Shown here in pieces: positions 16,073 through 23,911 of a DNA stretch of 52,896 bases. Numbering within the stretch: the stretch's first letter is position 1; the number at the start of each line of letters is the position of its first letter. The notes below the pieces were generated by a model. It was not told where the DNA came from and did no database searches. It saw nothing but the letters and a program-made list of their open reading frames with translations. A program made the translations under genes and the position numbers. This DNA is from Nocardia alni (GTDB lineage: Bacteria > Actinomycetota > Actinomycetes > Mycobacteriales > Mycobacteriaceae), in the NCBI RefSeq assembly GCF_019038435.1, contig NZ_JAGPOX010000064.1:1-52896 (forward strand), written 5' to 3'.

Positions 16073-17734
16073 TCAGGGAGCAGGCGTTCCGGCCGAGGTT
16101 GTCGGCGCTGTGGTTGGCCCCGGGACCGGTAAGTTCTCCAGTCCGCTGGTCCCTGCGTCCCACGGGTATTGCGGACTGCCCGACGGGGCCGCGCCACCGC
16201 TCGGCGCTGCCGTCGAGGTGCCCGGCCCGGTGCTGCCGCCGCCGGTCGCGGAAGCGCTCGGGCTGGGCTCCGCCGTCGTGGTGGTGGTGCTGGCTGCTGG
16301 CAGTGCCGGTGTTGCTGCTGCGTCACGGGCGGCAGCGGCGAACCAGTCCGCCGCGTATCGCGTGCCCGAATGCCCGTTCGCGGTGATCGGGGTCTGCCCG
16401 TACGAGTCGTGTTTGGTGATCGCGTCGGAGTACTTCGCCCACACCGCCGTGTTCACCAAATCCCGGTTGTCGCTGATATTGCCGACGACCACCTGAAACG
16501 CGCTTTTCACCAAACCGATCGCGGTCTCCGGCGGCATCAGCTGCGGCAACGCCCCGAGCAGCTTCTCCCCGAAAACAGCCAATCCCGCCACAGGATTCGT
16601 CAATCCCGCTGTGGCGACCTGCGCGATCGTGTCCGGGGTCAGCAGCGACTCTGCCACTGCCGCAACAGAATTGAACCCGATCGTGGCGACCCTGAGCGCC
16701 GCTTGCACCACGTCGCCCGGGTCCAGTGCAGTCCGCGGATCGGAGGCATCCGCCACCCGTTGCGACAGACTCTCACCCGGAGTGATCGACAGATCCGACA
16801 GCGAATCACCCTGCACGTCCTGATTGATCGTGGCCGTCGCGGTCTTGATCGTGGTGAACGCCAGCGCCTGCGTGACGCTCCACAACGCCCGCAACGGATC
16901 ACCGCCGCTGTCGGCCTGACCCGCGATATTCGCGACCGCCTTCAGGATCGGCGCGTGATCCGGGGCAGCGCACGCCAGGTCACCCGACGCACACTCGATG
17001 AACACCCGTCCGTTCAGTGCGCCGAAATCATCGACCTGATCACGATCAGGCCCGATCCCTTCACCGCTCGTCGATGCCGGAAGCAGTTGCTCCAACCCGT
17101 GTACCGCCGAGCCCGACGTCCCCGGAACCGCGTCCGGCCTGTTCTGCCCGGGACGGCCGGGAAACGGCGGCGAGTCCGGCGCCCGCACCGGGTCACCGAA
17201 CAACGCGACCCCCGCCACCTGCGCCGCGGGCACCGAACCGGACCCCGTCCCGACCTGCTTGGCCCACATACTCACCACATGCGCGCCCTGGCTGTACCCG
17301 GCCACCGCGATCCGCGTCGCCGGACACGCCGCCATGATCCGGCCGACCATCGTGTTCAGCGTGTCCAGCCCGCCCTGCACCGACTGCGCATACGACTGCG
17401 AATCCGGATTCGACGGCCCATCCAACCCGCCGAACGACGCCTCATACGGCACGTACGCGCGGGCAACCTTCACATGCGCCGCATCAGCCTCGGCCTGCAA
17501 AGGGCCGAAAACCTCCGAGAGCATCCCGGTATCGGTCGACACCGGCGCGTTCGGGGACGACTGGCCGGTGCCCTGCACCCCCAGCGCGTACAGGACCGGA
17601 CACCCGTCCTTCGTCAAATCCCCCACTGGATCAGCCGCCGCCGTCCCGATACAACCCAGCACCAGCACCGCCGTCACGACCACCGCTCCACCCAAAGGCA
17701 AGTAGCGGGCAACCGGTCTACGCCGTGTCCTCAT
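16073..17734 (-). CDS. Secreted cutinase-family serine hydrolase, first gene of transfer operon
   Basis: 553 aa. A signal peptide ends around residue 35 (TAAADP). The cutinase fold shows GYSQGAH with nucleophile Ser148, and CASGDLAC followed by DH, giving Asp252 and His260 between two cysteines. The protein is about twice a normal cutinase: about 200 helical residues follow the catalytic domain, and the last 90 residues are Ser/Thr/Pro/Gly-rich. GAGGAG lies 7 nt before the ATG. Cutinase-family enzymes of mycolic-acid bacteria act on esters and envelope lipids. As the promoter-proximal gene of a conjugation operon, it may loosen the mycolate outer layer; that is inference. Confidence 0.85.
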   Translation of the reverse strand: MRTRRRPVARYLPLGGAVVVTAVLVLGCIGTAAADPVGDLTKDGCPVLYALGVQGTGQSSPNAPVSTDTGMLSEVFGPLQAEADAAHVKVARAYVPYEASFGGLDGPSNPDSQSYAQSVQGGLDTLNTMVGRIMAACPATRIAVAGYSQGAHVVSMWAKQVGTGSGSVPAAQVAGVALFGDPVRAPDSPPFPGRPGQNRPDAVPGTSGSAVHGLEQLLPASTSGEGIGPDRDQVDDFGALNGRVFIECASGDLACAAPDHAPILKAVANIAGQADSGGDPLRALWSVTQALAFTTIKTATATINQDVQGDSLSDLSITPGESLSQRVADASDPRTALDPGDVVQAALRVATIGFNSVAAVAESLLTPDTIAQVATAGLTNPVAGLAVFGEKLLGALPQLMPPETAIGLVKSAFQVVVGNISDNRDLVNTAVWAKYSDAITKHDSYGQTPITANGHSGTRYAADWFAAAARDAAATPALPAASTTTTTAEPSPSASATGGGSTGPGTSTAAPSGGAAPSGSPQYPWDAGTSGLENLPVPGPTTAPTTSAGTPAP

Positions 17735-18381
17735 CCGTACTCCTCACAGCCGATCCATGAACCCGTCGCCAGGCTCGCACTGACCGTAAGGCGCTCGAAG
17801 AAAACACACAAAGTGCAGATCAGATGCTATATCCAACTAACGGCAAGTATTTGGCACGATTGACTACGACCAAGTAGGACGGAGCCGGATTAACTAGGAT
17901 TGAGTGATTTACGTCACCTCATCTGGTGTGAATGCTTGGATATGACGCGCGATGCACGGTCATCCAGCGGCTGTACGGCAAACTGATCTCGGCCGTGAAT
18001 GCTGCCGAGTTTCGTTGCGTGGCAACGATTGGCATATCGCGGCAAGGCGCATAGGTTTCGCTTCCGCCCGTAGAGGCTGTACGTTACCGCTTCCGCCAAT
18101 ACGGGCGCATTTGCCAGGAGATGCAGAATCTATTGAGACACATCGGATCTCGCCGCAGAGTTCCAGCGGGACATCGCGGGATCTTCAAGTCAACCCATGC
18201 CGATTCCGCCGTCCACATTGAGTTACCAATGTGCACGCCAAATGATAGCCGCAGGTCACGGGGTGACAGTGCCGTGTGACCTGCGGCTATTTGCCATCTA
18301 TTTGTCAAGATTCCGACTGACGTGCATCAGGAGGTGTACCGCGCTGGTGGTGGCCTTACCTTCGGGCCGAGTGGACGTGTA
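17735..18381. other. Intergenic region between transfer operon and PadR module
   Basis: There is no convincing gene in these 647 bases; short frames on both strands lack ribosome sites and have atypical composition. The part next to 17734 must hold the promoter of the long leftward operon. An AT-rich tract around 17820-17900 is the likely place, with a TATAGC-like box on the minus strand, but I cannot fix a -35. A small hairpin (CGTTGC, three bases, GCAACG) lies near 18013. The strong hairpin at 18246-18289 is listed separately. The AT content is clearly above that of the flanking genes. Confidence 0.5.
18246..18289 (-). terminator. 14-bp perfect stem-loop after the PadR-module operon
   Basis: The arms TAGCCGCAGGTCAC and GTGACCTGCGGCTA are perfect complements around a 16-base loop. 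It lies about 90 bases beyond the stop of the leftward gene at 18382 and shields the transfer-operon promoter region from read-through. The T-rich stretch after the stem is modest in both directions (TTTGCC on plus, TCATTTGG on minus), so it may act in both orientations or partly rely on other factors. Confidence 0.6.
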
Positions 18382-18945
18382 TCAGTCGCCGTCGCAGTCT
18401 TCAGGATGCGCGATTCGTAATCGCTTGTCCCAGGCAAACCCGAGTGCTCCGCTGGCAGCCCCGCCGAATAGCGCGATCAACCCAACAACCCATACCGTTG
18501 GCCCGGCCAACGTCGGGCTCACGAAGAGAGTGATCCCAATGATGACAATCCATTGCGGGATAGAGATGACCGCCAACATCTTCACTCGGCGGTACTTCCC
18601 CGAGACGATTCGGGCCTGCCAGGACAGCGACGGCCTGCCTGCTCGCACCGTTTGGCCGATGCGGCCCAGCAAACTAGTCGAGTAGCGTAGACCTTTGCAC
18701 AACCGTGTGATTGGACGTGCCTGCTCGCACTCCTGGATGTGGTAAAGCTCCGGTACCCACTCCTCATCGTGGATGGGCACACGCATATCTTCGGGAAGTT
18801 GACGCCGCGCGAGCCGTAGCACCGCAAACGGTACTTGGTCCAACCAACCTTCAACTTCCTTGCCGACCAGGCTCGACACCACCTTGGTCAGCGCCAGGGC
18901 GATGAATGCGCCGATCACCCCTAGGATCCCGAGAGCAGCATTCAC
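18382..18945 (-). CDS. Membrane partner protein of PadR regulator
   Basis: 187 aa. One N-terminal hydrophobic segment (LGILGVIGAFIALALTKVVSSLV) is followed by a soluble stretch with RRQLPEDMRVPIHDEEWVPEL. Two C-terminal helices (WIVIIGITLFVSPTLAG and VWVVGLIALFGGAASGALGFA) follow, then an acidic tail. The sequence around LPEDMR...DEEWVPEL resembles actinobacterial membrane proteins often paired with PadR regulators, whose function is unknown. The start overlaps the PadR stop by ATGA, so the two are co-translated. It could sense a membrane stress and modulate PadR; this is inference. Confidence 0.72.
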   Translation of the reverse strand: MNAALGILGVIGAFIALALTKVVSSLVGKEVEGWLDQVPFAVLRLARRQLPEDMRVPIHDEEWVPELYHIQECEQARPITRLCKGLRYSTSLLGRIGQTVRAGRPSLSWQARIVSGKYRRVKMLAVISIPQWIVIIGITLFVSPTLAGPTVWVVGLIALFGGAASGALGFAWDKRLRIAHPEDCDGD

Positions 18946-19283
18946 GCAACGCCCCCTGCGAGCCCGCGCCGGTAGATGGCATGACGCGTGGGTGGGCGCA
19001 GTCGAGCGCTGAGCTTCTCGAGCTCGCGGCTCGCCGACACCGCGCCTTCGGGTGTCAGCTTGTAGTACTTCCGTGCGGGTCGGCCCTCCTTGCTCGGGTC
19101 AATCTCTTCGTGCTGTCCGACGATCCAGCCGGCGCGCTCGAGGCGGATCAGGATTGGATACAGCGATCCGCTAGAGATCTTGCAGCGTTCCATCAGCTCG
19201 AACCCGTACTGGCGCTCGCTGGGGTCTTCTAGGAACTCACGTAGGACGCTAGCGACGGTAGTCGTCATGCGGAACTCAGTCAT
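18942..19283 (-). CDS. PadR-family transcriptional regulator
   Basis: 113 aa. A winged-helix domain shows the PadR pattern: VLREFLEDPSERQYGFELME, then SSGSLYPILIRLERAGWI, then GRPARKYYKLTPEG. A short C-terminal helix serves dimerisation. The start at 19283 has no ribosome site and lies about 10 nt from a probable promoter/operator, so a leaderless mRNA is likely; an ATG five codons later is the alternative. PadR proteins are mostly repressors released by small ligands. It probably represses itself and the coupled membrane protein through the repeated boxes just upstream. Confidence 0.85.
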   Translation of the reverse strand: MTEFRMTTTVASVLREFLEDPSERQYGFELMERCKISSGSLYPILIRLERAGWIVGQHEEIDPSKEGRPARKYYKLTPEGAVSASRELEKLSARLRPPTRHAIYRRGLAGGVA

Positions 19284-19292
19284 GACGAAATT

Positions 19293-19323
19293 CTACATAG
19301 CCCTCAGGCGCTATACTACATAG
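19293..19323. promoter_or_regulatory. Tandem CTACATAG boxes, probable PadR operator
   Basis: CTACATAG occurs at 19293-19300 and again at 19316-19323, 23 bases start to start, about two helical turns. Each box is nearly self-complementary (CTAtgTAG on the other strand). They sit directly upstream of the padR start, where RNA polymerase must bind for the leftward transcript. That placement fits autorepression. Binding is not proven by sequence alone. Confidence 0.5.
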
Positions 19324-19447
19324 GGTTTGAACTGCATAAATGACTACCCAGTACGTCTGGACGGTACCCGTATCGATCATGGAGACGTCTGACCGATAAC
19401 GGACCGACAGAGCCGTAGATGATTGATTGCGCTGTTCGTCGGTAGGG

Positions 19448-22400
19448 CTACGACATCGGCATTGGCGCGGATAGGGCCTTGCGCACGCGCGGGTCGGGAT
19501 CCGCCGCGAGTGTGGCGCGAATCGGTTCGGGAAGCAGATTTTGTCGGCTGGCCAGACGAGCCCGGACGTTCGGTGCGTCGTCCGCGGCGAGGGCGGCGGC
19601 TATCTCGGGTGTGAGGTCGGCGATGGTGGTCGCGGCGGCCCGTATGTGGGCGTCCCGGTCGCACAGCAGGGCATACAGTGCACCGGTCGGTGCTTCCTTG
19701 ATTTTGGCCAGATCCAGTAGCGCGATGGCCGCCGAGCTGCGTCTGTCGGTGTCGGATCCGGCTAGCCACTTCATTGCGGTGGCGGCGATCTCGGCAATGA
19801 GCGTAGCGTCGGGTTCGATTAGATCGGTATCGCTTCGTGCCGCGCAGTACGCCTTTGTGGTGGCGGTAAGAGCGCGGGAAGTGAGATTTTTCTCCTCGAG
19901 GCTCATCCGCATCGAACTCAGAGGGCGATCGGAACGCATGATTGTGCGATCAACGGCCGAATGGCGAGGATCGGCCCGGATCGCGTTCAGCCGGTGCGCG
20001 ATGTCAGCGAGTTGCCCAGGTGCGAGGTGCGGGTAAAGTCGTTGCAGCGCTTGCACTGTGCGTCCGCGGGCGTTTCCTCCTTCGTGGCGATCCTCGGCGA
20101 TGGTCAGGAGCTTTTCGGCGATGGCGGCGGCCAAGCGACGGGGTTCGGCGCTGGCGTCTGCCAGGACTTGTTCTTCGTCTGGCACTTCGAACTCTGCTGT
20201 ACCAGCCGCTTCGCCGGATCCGGGGTCATCGGACCGCGCACCGGGACCTGCGATGTAGGCCGCGAAAATGACGCCTCCGGCTGGCCGCGCTACGGCAGGC
20301 TCCAGATATCGGGTCGGTATCTCTACCAGGTCCCCTGTTTCGTGGTTCAGCAGCGCAAGCAGCAGCGACACCGTCTCGCCCTCGGTCGTGCGTGTCACCG
20401 CGCGGCCCGGCTCGGCCGGGGGCTGCCGCAGCAGTGCAGCGCACGCCTGCCGGGCGACGAGTTGGATAAGCGGGGAAGGTACGGCCCAGGCAACAAGAAC
20501 GGCCACAGCGCTGCGGCGGCCTCTGTCCGCCTGAGATTTCACCAGTGGTAGCAGCTCAGCGCGGCTGTCGGCCGGAATGACCTCGATACCGTCCCACAAC
20601 TCGTCCGGTGGCGTGTCGAGGTTCATCATTCTGCCAAGAGCGGCGGCGATGTCCGACCGCCGTGGTACCACCGCATACAGCAGCTCAATGAGCAAGGCTG
20701 CCACGTCGGCATTGCCATCACGGTTGTTGTCGAGCCCGGGTTCAGCGATCGCGAGAATAGGATCGACGGCAGACTCCGGAAGACGGAAACCGAAGCGGGC
20801 CAGTGCCTTCAATGCCTCCCATTCAGGGCAGGCACCGACGCGGGAGAAGTTCTCCCGAAACGACGATGCCGTCTTGAGCAGTGCTTGCACGAGTCCAGGA
20901 ACCGAATCATCGGGGCAGGAAGCGGCATGTTCACCGATCACGCAGGCCGCTGCGGCGGCCTGCCGACGGTCTGGCAATGCGAGGTACCGAAGGACATCGA
21001 CGGGCCCGGTGGTCGCGGCCGTTCGTTGTGCTTCGTCGCTGGCACCCGCGGAAATGTAATGCAACAGAGCGGCTTTCGCCTGGTCTGCGGCAACCAGGAT
21101 GTCGCCGAAGAGCCGCACTGCTTGGCGATGGAGCTCAAGGTGACCGGCCAGTCGGCATGCACGGATATGGATGCGTGCATCGCCGAACGCACCGGGCAGT
21201 CGTCCTTGGTGCGCGTATTCAAGCGCCGCCTGGTACGGATTGAAATTTCCAGCGCGCAGAAGCTGCTCGCGATTGGGGAGCGCCTTCAGTACCTCGGTGA
21301 CCGACTGATCGATCCGGTGCCGATCGAAGTTGCAGCTTGAGATGCTCGTGATCGCCCCGCGGGCGTCACCGTAATAGCCTTCCTCGCAGGTGGTGAGGAT
21401 CGAGTTCTCCCACCATTTCACGGCCTTCTCCAGCGCGCCCCGGCTCGCGTAGGCGTAGGCCGCCCGAGAGGTGACCAGTCCGCGGGCATGAAGGAGCCGT
21501 CCGGCAAGCGCGGCGTCCAGCAATTCCTGATATGCGCTGTCCACTTCGTCGATTGTCGAAGACAGCTGCAACGATGCGTCGGCGATCGCACAGCCCAGCC
21601 GCGCCCGCAGGACCCGGTCTGCCGGGGTCAGGCCACGGGCAAGGTCGACAAGTTCGTTCAACAGGGGCGTGATGGCGGCATCCGACTGGGGCGGGACGAT
21701 CGTCGATTGCGGCGGGTCGAAATCGAACAGCCCGTCGATGAGTGCATTCTCGAGAGTCATACAGCACAGCTCGGCGATGTCAGGATCTGCGCCGTCGCGG
21801 AGCGCGACCAGATCCTCAACGATCGCAGGAGCCGACCCTTGTCTGCTCCAATCACACATGGCCGACAGCAGCCGAGCTTTCGCCGATCGCTGCTGGTCTC
21901 CCGTCGCCTCACTCCACACGGTCGTGCTATTGCTGGGGAAATGCGGGTTGCCGAGCCATTCAATCGTGGTGCTACCTGCCCGTAGCGCCTCCAGGGTGAG
22001 CTCGGCAAGTACCTCGAACGCCGACGAATGATCCCCGGCAGTCGACAGCGCCTTTGCCTCGAATCCGCGGATTCGGGCGGAGTGGCCCGGGAAACCGCCT
22101 CCGTCGAGTGCATCCGCAACGGCCTTGTACAAACGGGCAGCACTCGCGGGGTCCGTATGTGTTGACTCGTGAGCATCAGCCAGCATCGAGGCGACATTCA
22201 GGACTTCCGCAGGCGGTTCGACGAATCCGAAAGCGGGTGGTGTCAGCAGTTGCTCCGGAGTCGGATCGAAGCCGCACCACACCTTTGCCCACGACGGCCC
22301 GAAGATCGCATAGACGGTCCGGGGATGATCGCGTAGCAGCCGCGAGATCGTCTCCGCTCCCCAAACGTCGATCTCCAGGTCCCCGTCGTACTCACCTTGC

Positions 22401-22879
22401 AGCGCTGACTGTTCATCGAGATTGCTTGTGTCAGAATCGAACTCGGCCGCGACGACAAGGACGAATCTCTTCGCATCGAACTTCCGGGGCTCAGGATCGC
22501 TGCCCGGGCGCCGCGGCGCGCCAGCATATTCCTCGACTGCGTTCCGGATATCCTGCGGCCGTAGCGTCTGAAAGCGTTTCACCTGGTACAGAACGGGCCG
22601 CTCCGCCCCGTCCTGCTCCACAATATCCAGGCCATACTGTTTCTGGCCGCGTCGTCCGTAGAAATGGACCGACCGGCTCTGCCGGGTGACAAATTCCGAC
22701 ACGAGCCGCTCCAGTACCTCGGGATCGAGCTCCGCTAACGGCAAAGTCGCAGGATTCTGTATCGGCACCGAAAGCGCAGAGGTCTGAATCGCTCGGAACA
22801 CCTCATACAGCTGAAGCTGAACGAGATCTCGTCCCTCCGTAGACACGCTACCGTCCACACTCTCGCCGCTGTTCCCCAT
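19448..22879 (-). CDS. Mrr-like nuclease fused to long helical-repeat body, candidate defence protein
   Basis: 1143 aa from the ATG at 22879 (MGNSGESVDG); a frame 21 codons longer lacks support. Residues about 45-200 form a restriction-endonuclease-like domain with YGRRGQKQYGLDIVEQ and LYQVKRF. D85, Q99 and K101 match the D...QxK centre of Mrr/PD-(D/E)XK nucleases. The domain ends in DVWGAETISRLLRDHP and FGPSWAKVWCG. Similar domains head many STAND-type defence proteins. The remaining 900 residues are helical repeats (TPR-like, then HEAT-like at the C-terminus, with RAAATTIADL and VRARLASR). I see no Walker A or B motif. It is monocistronic cargo between the PadR module and the metallopeptidase operon. 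DNA cleavage triggered by a sensed invader is inferred. Confidence 0.78.
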   Translation of the reverse strand: MGNSGESVDGSVSTEGRDLVQLQLYEVFRAIQTSALSVPIQNPATLPLAELDPEVLERLVSEFVTRQSRSVHFYGRRGQKQYGLDIVEQDGAERPVLYQVKRFQTLRPQDIRNAVEEYAGAPRRPGSDPEPRKFDAKRFVLVVAAEFDSDTSNLDEQSALQGEYDGDLEIDVWGAETISRLLRDHPRTVYAIFGPSWAKVWCGFDPTPEQLLTPPAFGFVEPPAEVLNVASMLADAHESTHTDPASAARLYKAVADALDGGGFPGHSARIRGFEAKALSTAGDHSSAFEVLAELTLEALRAGSTTIEWLGNPHFPSNSTTVWSEATGDQQRSAKARLLSAMCDWSRQGSAPAIVEDLVALRDGADPDIAELCCMTLENALIDGLFDFDPPQSTIVPPQSDAAITPLLNELVDLARGLTPADRVLRARLGCAIADASLQLSSTIDEVDSAYQELLDAALAGRLLHARGLVTSRAAYAYASRGALEKAVKWWENSILTTCEEGYYGDARGAITSISSCNFDRHRIDQSVTEVLKALPNREQLLRAGNFNPYQAALEYAHQGRLPGAFGDARIHIRACRLAGHLELHRQAVRLFGDILVAADQAKAALLHYISAGASDEAQRTAATTGPVDVLRYLALPDRRQAAAAACVIGEHAASCPDDSVPGLVQALLKTASSFRENFSRVGACPEWEALKALARFGFRLPESAVDPILAIAEPGLDNNRDGNADVAALLIELLYAVVPRRSDIAAALGRMMNLDTPPDELWDGIEVIPADSRAELLPLVKSQADRGRRSAVAVLVAWAVPSPLIQLVARQACAALLRQPPAEPGRAVTRTTEGETVSLLLALLNHETGDLVEIPTRYLEPAVARPAGGVIFAAYIAGPGARSDDPGSGEAAGTAEFEVPDEEQVLADASAEPRRLAAAIAEKLLTIAEDRHEGGNARGRTVQALQRLYPHLAPGQLADIAHRLNAIRADPRHSAVDRTIMRSDRPLSSMRMSLEEKNLTSRALTATTKAYCAARSDTDLIEPDATLIAEIAATAMKWLAGSDTDRRSSAAIALLDLAKIKEAPTGALYALLCDRDAHIRAAATTIADLTPEIAAALAADDAPNVRARLASRQNLLPEPIRATLAADPDPRVRKALSAPMPMS

Positions 22880-23422
22880 GTGGCGCCACCGTACACGAGC
22901 GCCCGGACCCACTGGAACCGCAAGCGCGGCACCGCTGCTCACCGTGGGTGAACCACCGGCCGGGGCCCGCCAGCAGCATCATTTCGATTTCGATGAGCGA
23001 TGGAGGTCTGCGGTTCGGTCCTCGCGGCAGGGGCTTGGACTGGGCGATGAACACGACGCCGCAGCACAAGATCTCCGGCAGAGTCCTCGTTCAATCCAGC
23101 ACTGAGCAAGGACTTGCTGTACTCGGCAGTGCCCGACATTGCCTGACGGAATCTAAGCAATAGGCCACGCAGACTGCGCGCTCAGAACTGTTCGGCCATC
23201 GAGCTTAAGTATGGATACGCCACGTCATAGCCCGGTTCTACTGCACCCTAAACCCACCTCGTTACCCCAGTTGACTTGCTGTTATATCATTCGGATACTG
23301 TCATCATCTGAAGTTAGAAACTGGTCTTTCCTACATCACGCGTCGCGCGGTTGTGTGCAGCAGCACACGGGGAAGTGGCCGGAGTTGTAGATCAGGTAGG
23401 AAATCGGAAGGTCAGGTCGGCG
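22880..23422. other. Divergent intergenic region between nuclease gene and metallopeptidase operon
   Basis: No gene is supported here; frames on both strands lack ribosome sites. The region must hold the promoter for the leftward nuclease gene near 22890-22930, where I see no strong box. It also holds a clear rightward promoter at 23271-23299, listed separately. A drop in GC between 23180 and 23340 sets the region apart from the genes. TTG codons at 23351 and GTG at 23375 are alternative starts for the downstream gene. Confidence 0.45.
23271..23299 (+). promoter_or_regulatory. Sigma-70-like promoter of the metallopeptidase-P450 operon
   Basis: TTGACT (23271-23276) and GATACT (23294-23299) are separated by exactly 17 bases, an excellent match to the primary sigma-factor pattern. 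Transcription would begin near 23306 and give a leader of about 115 bases before the chosen start codon. It is the only strong rightward promoter seen before the three-gene operon. Confidence 0.65.
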
Positions 23423-23911
23423 TTGGACGAGATCCGCTTACAGCGCATTCTGCACAGCATTCCCCTGACGGCGCCCTGGACGGTCGCGGAGTTCACGACG
23501 TACCTGTCGGCCCGTCTCGGCAAGCGGCTCGTGCTGGACCCGTGGCGCGTGCATGTGCCGTCGGTCTCGCGCTGCGGCGCGTTGTGGGTTACCGAGCGTG
23601 AGCTGGTGGTCAAGTACGACCCGGCGCGTTCGCCGCGCGGCCAGCGCCAGGAGATCATGCACGAGATGGGGCACGTGCTGCTCGAGCACCGGGGCGATGA
23701 CTCCTTCGAGGTCACCGATTCGCTCCTGGCAGAGGGCCTGGACCCACGACGGGTGCGCGAAATCATGCACCGCCGGCATTTCGACTCCACCGCGGAGCAG
23801 GAAGCCGAATGGCTTGGCACGCACTTGGCGGGCCTGAGCCGGGGCCGACCGGAGGACCTCAACGGCGCGAGCCACCGAGCAGCCTCGCTGATCGAATTGA
23901 TGTGGCGATGA
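23423..23911 (+). CDS. ImmA/IrrE-like zinc metallopeptidase
   Basis: 162 aa from a TTG at 23423, which has GGAAGG 11 nt upstream; a GTG at 23375 or TTG at 23351 would lengthen the N-terminus without better ribosome sites. The core is EIMHEMGHVLLEH, the HExxH zinc motif (H80, E81, H84), followed by acidic and His-containing helices (EQEAEWLGTHLAGL) as in ImmA/IrrE peptidases. ImmA-type proteases cleave repressors on phages and ICEs such as ICEBs1. This copy lacks a DNA-binding domain. It is coupled to the membrane-protein gene by ATGA. The nearby XRE regulator is a plausible target, which is inference. Confidence 0.8.
   Translation: MDEIRLQRILHSIPLTAPWTVAEFTTYLSARLGKRLVLDPWRVHVPSVSRCGALWVTERELVVKYDPARSPRGQRQEIMHEMGHVLLEHRGDDSFEVTDSLLAEGLDPRRVREIMHRRHFDSTAEQEAEWLGTHLAGLSRGRPEDLNGASHRAASLIELMWR

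Noticed and set aside
16169..17863. 564-codon plus-strand open frame across the cutinase gene
   Set aside because: The minus strand has an intact catalytic triad and signal peptide; the plus frame is Arg-rich with no domain.
17952..18308. Short frames of 74-89 codons on both strands in the 17.7-18.4 kb gap
   Set aside because: No ribosome sites, unusual composition, and the plus and minus frames overlap each other and a terminator hairpin.
19448..22879. Classifying the nuclease-repeat protein as an Avs/STAND NTPase
   Set aside because: No GxxxxGK[ST] or hhhhDE motif can be found between the nuclease domain and the repeats.
23423..23911. TTA codon near the start of the metallopeptidase gene as a bldA-like switch
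   Set aside because: A single rare codon near an uncertain start, in a group where bldA-type control is not established, is too weak.
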